NCBI GenBank assembly: GCA_031550615.1 | Contig: JAVBOL010000015.1 | Location: forward strand, 1 to 64,000 | Direction: 5' to 3' | From: JAVBOW01 sp031550615 | GTDB lineage: Bacteria; Bacteroidota; Bacteroidia; Bacteroidales; Rikenellaceae | Length of the DNA: 64,000 nucleotides | Shown here: positions 60,374 to 64,000 of the stretch, piece by piece | Layout of the letters: each line of letters opens with the position of its first letter | Position numbering within the stretch: position 1 is the stretch's first letter | Notes under the pieces: model-generated | The model's database searches: none | The model's input: only the letters and a program-made list of their open reading frames with translations | What the model was told of the DNA's origin: nothing | Translations under genes and position numbers: made by a program

Positions 60374-60946
60374 ATGACGAACATTGTTTTATTCGGCCCC
60401 CCGGGCGCGGGCAAGGGCACACAGGCCAAACTGATCGCGGAGAAATACGGCTTCGAGCATATCTCGACCGGCGAGGTGATCCGCGATGAGATCCGCCGCG
60501 GCACGCCCCACGGGATGATCGCCAAAGAGCTGATCGACCGCGGCGAGTTGGCCCCCGACTACCTCGTGATAGAGATAATCACCGACCACATAGAGAACCA
60601 CCGCGACGGCGCAGGTAATATTTTCGACGGTTTTCCGCGCACCGTGCGCCAGGCCGAAGAGTTCGACCGCATACTTTCCTCGCGCGGGCTGAAAGTCGAC
60701 GCCATGCTTTCGCTCGAAGTCCCCGACAAGGTGCTCATCCAGCGCATCAGCCTTCGCGCCCTTGACAGCGGACGCGACGACGACGCCGACATAGCCATCA
60801 TACAGAACCGCCTGGAGGTCTACAAACGCCAGACGGCTATCGTAGCGTCATATTACGCCTCGCAGCAAAAGCACCACCCCATCAACGGACTGGGCAGCGT
60901 AGATGACGTTTTCAACAGGCTTTGCGGCCAGATCGACGCTTTATAA
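60374..60946 (+). CDS. adk: Adenylate kinase
   Basis: A 190-residue enzyme. The P-loop GPPGAGKGTQAKLIAEKYG, HISTGEVIRDEI and the AMP-binding FDGFPRTVRQAEEFD are all present, and R in ALDSGRDDDADIAIIQNRL closes the ATP site. The LID is the short form, without zinc cysteines. It interconverts ATP, ADP and AMP. It has its own promoter, divergent from thiL, with a leader of roughly ten bases. Confidence 0.96.
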   Translation: MTNIVLFGPPGAGKGTQAKLIAEKYGFEHISTGEVIRDEIRRGTPHGMIAKELIDRGELAPDYLVIEIITDHIENHRDGAGNIFDGFPRTVRQAEEFDRILSSRGLKVDAMLSLEVPDKVLIQRISLRALDSGRDDDADIAIIQNRLEVYKRQTAIVASYYASQQKHHPINGLGSVDDVFNRLCGQIDAL

Positions 60947-60965
60947 TCAATAATCCGCAATTCCC

Positions 60966-60996
60966 ATTGCATATTAAGATAAAAGTCGTACCTTTG
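60966..60996 (+). promoter_or_regulatory. Promoter of the rpsF-rpsR-rplI operon
   Basis: ATTG (60966-60969, one base from TTTG), 19-bp spacer, TACCTTTG (60989-60996), 29 bases before rpsF. Confidence 0.7.
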
Positions 60997-61025
60997 TGCC
61001 ACTTTTCGTTTAACTAAATACGATT

Positions 61026-61367
61026 ATGAACAATTACGAAACCGTTTTCATCGCCACTCCGGTCCTTTCCGACGCACAAGCGAAGGAGGTCCTTGGCAAA
61101 TTCCGCGGTGTTATCACCGAGAACGGTGGTCAGGTTACCAATGAAGAAGATTGGGGCCTGCGCAAACTGGCTTATCCTATCCAGAAGAAGACCACCGGCT
61201 TTTACTATTTCCTCGAATTCGCTGCAGAGGGCGACATCATCGAGAAGCTCGAACTGCAGTATCGCCGCGACGAGCGCGTGATACGTTTCCTGACCTTCAA
61301 GCAGGACAAGTACGCTGCGGAATATGCCGATAAGCGTCGTAACAAACTTAACAAAAAGGAGGAATAA
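61026..61367 (+). CDS. rpsF: 30S ribosomal protein S6
   Basis: A 113-residue protein. MNNYETVFIATPVLSD is the usual S6 start, and WGLRKLAYPIQKKTTGFYYF and RRDERVIRFLTF follow. The end is a short Lys-rich tail. It binds S18 in the small subunit. The next gene starts 3 bases after its stop. Confidence 0.97.
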   Translation: MNNYETVFIATPVLSDAQAKEVLGKFRGVITENGGQVTNEEDWGLRKLAYPIQKKTTGFYYFLEFAAEGDIIEKLELQYRRDERVIRFLTFKQDKYAAEYADKRRNKLNKKEE

Positions 61368-61370
61368 GCC

Positions 61371-61643
61371 ATGGCAGCCAACTCGCAATCAGAAATCCGC
61401 TACCTCAACCCCGTAACGGTTGAAGTCCGCAAGAAGAAATACTGCCGTTTCAAAAAGGCCGGTATCAAGTACGTCGACTACAAAGACGGCGAATTCCTCA
61501 AGAAGTTCCTCAACGAACAGGGTAAGCTCCTGCCCCGTCGCCTGACCGGCACCTCGCAGAAGTTCCAGAAGAAAGTAGCCCAGGCCGTTAAGCGCGCACG
61601 CCACCTCGCGATTCTGCCCTACGTTACCGACATGATGAAATAA
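61371..61643 (+). CDS. rpsR: 30S ribosomal protein S18
   Basis: A 90-residue protein with YCRFKKAGIKYVDYKDGEFL and the conserved RLTGTSQKFQKKVAQAVKRA. It forms a pair with S6 on the platform of the small subunit. It lies 3 bases after rpsF and 19 before rplI; the operon has no ssb or priB gene, unlike that of E. coli and Bacillus. Confidence 0.97.
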   Translation: MAANSQSEIRYLNPVTVEVRKKKYCRFKKAGIKYVDYKDGEFLKKFLNEQGKLLPRRLTGTSQKFQKKVAQAVKRARHLAILPYVTDMMK

Positions 61644-61662
61644 CCCACAAAAATCGATAGAC

Positions 61663-62103
61663 ATGGAAGTTATACTGACTAAAGACGTCGAAAAGCTGGG
61701 TTACAAGAACGACATCGTGAACGTCGCCCCCGGCTACGCCAACAACTACCTCATCCCCCAGGGTTTCGCCCGCACGGCAACCGAATCGGCGAAGAAGGTA
61801 CTGGCTGAAAACATCAAACAACAGGCCCACAAAGAAGCCAAGATGGTTGCTGATGCGGAAAGCATGGTCGCTAAACTGGCCGCCCTGAGCATCGAGCTGA
61901 AAGCCAAAGCGGAAGAAGGCCGTATCTTCGGCTCGATCACCGCAGCCAACCTGGCCGAGGCTATCGCAGCCAAAGGGATCGAGATCGACCGCAAAGCCAT
62001 CAGCGTCGAAGGCGTTAAGACCGTCGGCGAATATGAGGCCATCGTAAAGATCTACAAAGAGATCAAAGGCGTGGTGAAATTCACCGTTTCCGCCGAAGAG
62101 TAA
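61663..62103 (+). CDS. rplI: 50S ribosomal protein L9
   Basis: A 146-residue protein. MEVILTKDVEKLGYKNDIVN and APGYANNYLIPQGFA are the N-terminal domain signature, a long connecting helix follows, and the C-terminal domain ends VVKFTVSAEE. It binds 23S rRNA domain V near the base of the L1 stalk. A strong terminator lies 20 bases on. Confidence 0.97.
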   Translation: MEVILTKDVEKLGYKNDIVNVAPGYANNYLIPQGFARTATESAKKVLAENIKQQAHKEAKMVADAESMVAKLAALSIELKAKAEEGRIFGSITAANLAEAIAAKGIEIDRKAISVEGVKTVGEYEAIVKIYKEIKGVVKFTVSAEE

Positions 62104-62122
62104 TCTCCCGGATATTTCAGGA

Positions 62123-62154
62123 AAAGGCGAACCGTTGCGGTTCGCCTTTCTTTT
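62123..62154 (+). terminator. Terminator of the rpsF-rpsR-rplI operon
   Basis: A perfect 12-bp stem (AAAGGCGAACCG, 62123-62134, with 62138-62149) with a 3-base loop is followed by CTTTT. It abuts the convergent rlmH stop at 62153. Confidence 0.85.
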
Positions 62155-62626
62155 ATACGTGGTGGTAAGGCTCGTTACCCAGGATCGTGAACGCGCGGTA
62201 TAGCTGCTCTGCGAACAGCGCCCGGACGATCTGGTGCGAGAAGGTCATCTTCGAGAGGCTGAGCGTGGCGTCGGCGCGACTGCGCATCTCATCCGAAAAG
62301 CCGTAGGGGCCCCCGATGATAAAGCATAACCTGCGTGAGGAGGCCAGCATGCGCTTTTCGATCCACTTCGCGAAATCCACGGACGAATACTGTGCGCCAT
62401 GTTCATCCAACAGCGCCACGAAGTCTGAATCCTGCAAAAGTTTCAGGATATGTTCGCCTTCCTGTTTTTTCTGCTCGGCCTGGGGTATGGTTTTCCCGCG
62501 GCGCACATCCGGCACGACGCTGATCGTGAATTTCACGTAATGGCCTATGCGCCCCCGGTACATATCGACCAGCGAGGCCACCTCGGCCATGTCGGTCTTG
62601 CCGACAACGATCAACTCGATAGTCAT
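62153..62626 (-). CDS. rlmH: 23S rRNA (pseudouridine1915-N3) methyltransferase RlmH
   Basis: A 157-residue SPOUT-class enzyme. IELIVVGKTDMAEV is its start and ALLDEHGAQYSSVDFAKWIE the middle strand, while FIIGGPYGFSDEMRSRAD and MTFSHQIVRALFAEQLYRA form the SAM-binding knot. The YHHV end fits the family. It methylates the pseudouridine at 1915 in helix 69 of 23S rRNA. It stands alone and convergent to the ribosomal protein operon. Confidence 0.95.
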   Translation of the reverse strand: MTIELIVVGKTDMAEVASLVDMYRGRIGHYVKFTISVVPDVRRGKTIPQAEQKKQEGEHILKLLQDSDFVALLDEHGAQYSSVDFAKWIEKRMLASSRRLCFIIGGPYGFSDEMRSRADATLSLSKMTFSHQIVRALFAEQLYRAFTILGNEPYHHV

Positions 62627-62651
62627 TTAAATAAAATCAATTAACAACGAA

Positions 62652-62679
62652 GCTGTGCATAGCGTGCGATATGCGCAGC
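62652..62679 (-). terminator. Possible terminator of the GH2-like gene
   Basis: An imperfect 10-bp stem (62652-62661 with 62670-62679, one mismatch) with an 8-base loop lies just after the GH2-like stop on the minus strand and is followed by a moderately T-rich stretch. Confidence 0.4.
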
Positions 62680-62686
62680 CAACCGG

Positions 62687-63988
62687 CTATAAATCACTAT
62701 TCCATTCGCCCTGCGCATCGTCGTATATAACGGGGCGCGTGGGGTCCGCGGCCTTGAGCCAACGGTAGGCCAGGTACATGTTATACCCATTGCCGCTCAT
62801 AGCGGCGGGCGACCATGCCGAGATGCAGACGTGGTTGCGCACGCGCGCAAACATCGACTCTTCGCGTTCGAGGACAAAGTCCCTCATGGCAGGATCGTTG
62901 ACCGGCGTGCCCCCCACCCCTGTGTCGAGGCGCTTTTCAGGGGCGTTTATGTTGGTCTGGTCTATAACGCGCATTCCCAGCTCATCGCAAATGCCGTAGA
63001 ACCATTCTGGCTGGGGATAGGGCGTGCGCAGCACCGCAACGCCCATCTTCTTCATACCGGCTATCTCGCCCTTGGCCTTAACCTGCGACGAGGAGGCGCT
63101 ATAGAGCGACACTTTGCCCGCCGCCACGGCGGCTTTAACGCCGGCCAGGTTGGCGGCATAGGCGTCAGGCGCCGTGAATCCGAGTTTGAAGGGCACGTAC
63201 TCCACGATGCGTCCGCGGTACCACACGATCATCATCACGCGGTAGAGTCCCGGCTTGGCAGGACTCCACACCCCCGCCCCGGCGCCGCGGATGTACTCGT
63301 TAAAGCGGATCGTGTCGCGCCCGTTGCCGGGTAGGGTTATCTCGCGCTTATCGTAATATTGCAGTTTGCCGTCGGGGGAATAGATATCGTAACCCACCGC
63401 GATCTTCTCGTCGTAGTTAAAGCTGTTGGCCAACGCAATGTCCAGTTTCAGGAAAGAGTCGTAGCCTGACATGCGAAAATCCTCTATTCGGGTGCGGGGT
63501 TGCGAATAGAGGTACACGTCGCCTACGGCTACGGAGGGTTTACCCGCCGGTTCGAGCCTCGCGCCGGGGGTGGACTCATCGGGTGCGATGACCACGGAAT
63601 TAGCCCCTTCGTGCATCAGCGACGAAAGGTTGAACTCCGCCGGGGTGCGGCTGTCCGAGGTATATCCGGCCAGGCTGCCGTTGACCGTAAGTTTATAGCC
63701 GGGGTAGATGCCTTCCACGTGCAGGAACACCTCGCGGTCCTCCCATGACGCGGGCAGGTCGAGCTGCGCGGCGAATGTGCCGTCGGCTGCGCGTGTGAAC
63801 TTCTGCGCCAGGGGGATGAACCATGCCGATTTCTCGCGCACGCCGCCCTCCGCCACCGGACGGGTGTCGTAGCTGATAAATTGGCTGCGCGCCGGGGCGC
63901 GTCCCTCGGAGGGGCGCAGCACGGCGGGCTGCGCGTATGCGCCGCAGACTGCGCCGAGCAGCAGGGCGGTCAATATCCTTTTCATCAT
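62687..63988 (-). CDS. Truncated GH2-like protein without catalytic residues
   Basis: A 433-residue exported protein (signal peptide cut near GAYAQ). It has the GH2 sugar-binding domain (REVFLHVEGIYPGYKLTVNG), the immunoglobulin-like domain and the first part of the TIM barrel. In the barrel, where active GH2 enzymes read WSLGNESGNG, this protein reads WSPAAMSGNG, so both the conserved Asn and the acid/base Glu are Ala. It stops shortly after PVIYDDAQ, before the nucleophile. It is probably a sugar-binding protein or a decayed enzyme. Twelve bases to the window end follow the start, so its upstream context is unseen. An ATG one codon downstream is also possible. Confidence 0.8.
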   Translation of the reverse strand: MMKRILTALLLGAVCGAYAQPAVLRPSEGRAPARSQFISYDTRPVAEGGVREKSAWFIPLAQKFTRAADGTFAAQLDLPASWEDREVFLHVEGIYPGYKLTVNGSLAGYTSDSRTPAEFNLSSLMHEGANSVVIAPDESTPGARLEPAGKPSVAVGDVYLYSQPRTRIEDFRMSGYDSFLKLDIALANSFNYDEKIAVGYDIYSPDGKLQYYDKREITLPGNGRDTIRFNEYIRGAGAGVWSPAKPGLYRVMMIVWYRGRIVEYVPFKLGFTAPDAYAANLAGVKAAVAAGKVSLYSASSSQVKAKGEIAGMKKMGVAVLRTPYPQPEWFYGICDELGMRVIDQTNINAPEKRLDTGVGGTPVNDPAMRDFVLEREESMFARVRNHVCISAWSPAAMSGNGYNMYLAYRWLKAADPTRPVIYDDAQGEWNSDL

Positions 63989-64000
63989 TTCCTGTTTATT

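Noticed and set aside
1..64000. CRISPR arrays, prophage, rRNA or tRNA operons and intact insertion sequences
   Set aside because: No regularly spaced repeats, phage structural or integrase genes, or RNA gene signatures were found.

Overview
The window looks like chromosomal DNA of a member of the Bacteroidales, most like Alistipes or another member of the Rikenellaceae; this placement is my inference from gene content, not from a database search. Pointers are the many Bacteroidetes-type promoters (-7 TAnnTTTG, often with a TTTG-like -33 box 19 bp upstream), Mfa/FimA-type fimbriae, a SusC/SusD pair under an ECF sigma/FecR switch, a class 3 fructose-1,6-bisphosphatase, a Nudix-type xylose regulator, and fairly high GC with few Shine-Dalgarno sequences. 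I see no rRNA, tRNA, CRISPR array or intact insertion sequence.

Layout. 1-1.3 kb: the tail of a DUF1254/DUF1214 protein and a decayed ISAon1-type transposase fragment that ends in a perfect inverted repeat. 1.6-10.8 kb: a fimbrial locus (AraC-type regulator, major pilin, anchor, large tip protein, accessory pilin, DUF3575/OmpA-like protein). 10.8-17.5 kb, minus strand: a TetR-controlled efflux island (TolC, HlyD lipoprotein, two ATPases, two permeases) that looks less GC-rich than its surroundings. 17.7-28.3 kb: ECF sigma, FecR anti-sigma, STN-bearing SusC, SusD, and DUF4843, PKD-like and TlpA-like proteins, a complete TonB-dependent uptake locus without a hydrolase. 28.3-36.2 kb: a PreA-type flavoprotein, an MFS exporter, NhaP antiporter, NDH-2, an EamA transporter and a two-part ThrE/YjjPB-like exporter whose larger subunit carries a cysteine-rich N-terminal domain. 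36.3-39.8 kb: a GH28 pectinase behind a palindromic operator candidate, a small helical protein and two tandem lipocalin-like lipoproteins.

39.8-44.8 kb, minus strand: xylose operon xylE-xylR(Nudix)-xylB-xylA. 45-48.4 kb, minus strand: a hemerythrin-like protein overlapping an orphan LuxR regulator with a degenerate receiver, then class 3 FBPase. 48.6-53.3 kb: a methyltransferase and, divergently, etfB-etfA-acyl-CoA dehydrogenase. 53.4-64 kb: an MFS transporter and housekeeping genes (comM, dnaB, a porin, an SDR, thiL, adk, rpsF-rpsR-rplI, rlmH), then a GH2-like protein without catalytic residues.

The parts fit a gut anaerobe that attaches by fimbriae, takes up xylose and other ligands, digests pectin, and makes sugars through FBPase. 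The observations I rate most worth checking are the hemerythrin/degenerate-LuxR pair, the SSB-like acidic tip on DnaB, the hydrolase-free SusCD-PKD-TlpA locus, the CWC-ThrE fusion, and the catalytically dead GH2 protein.
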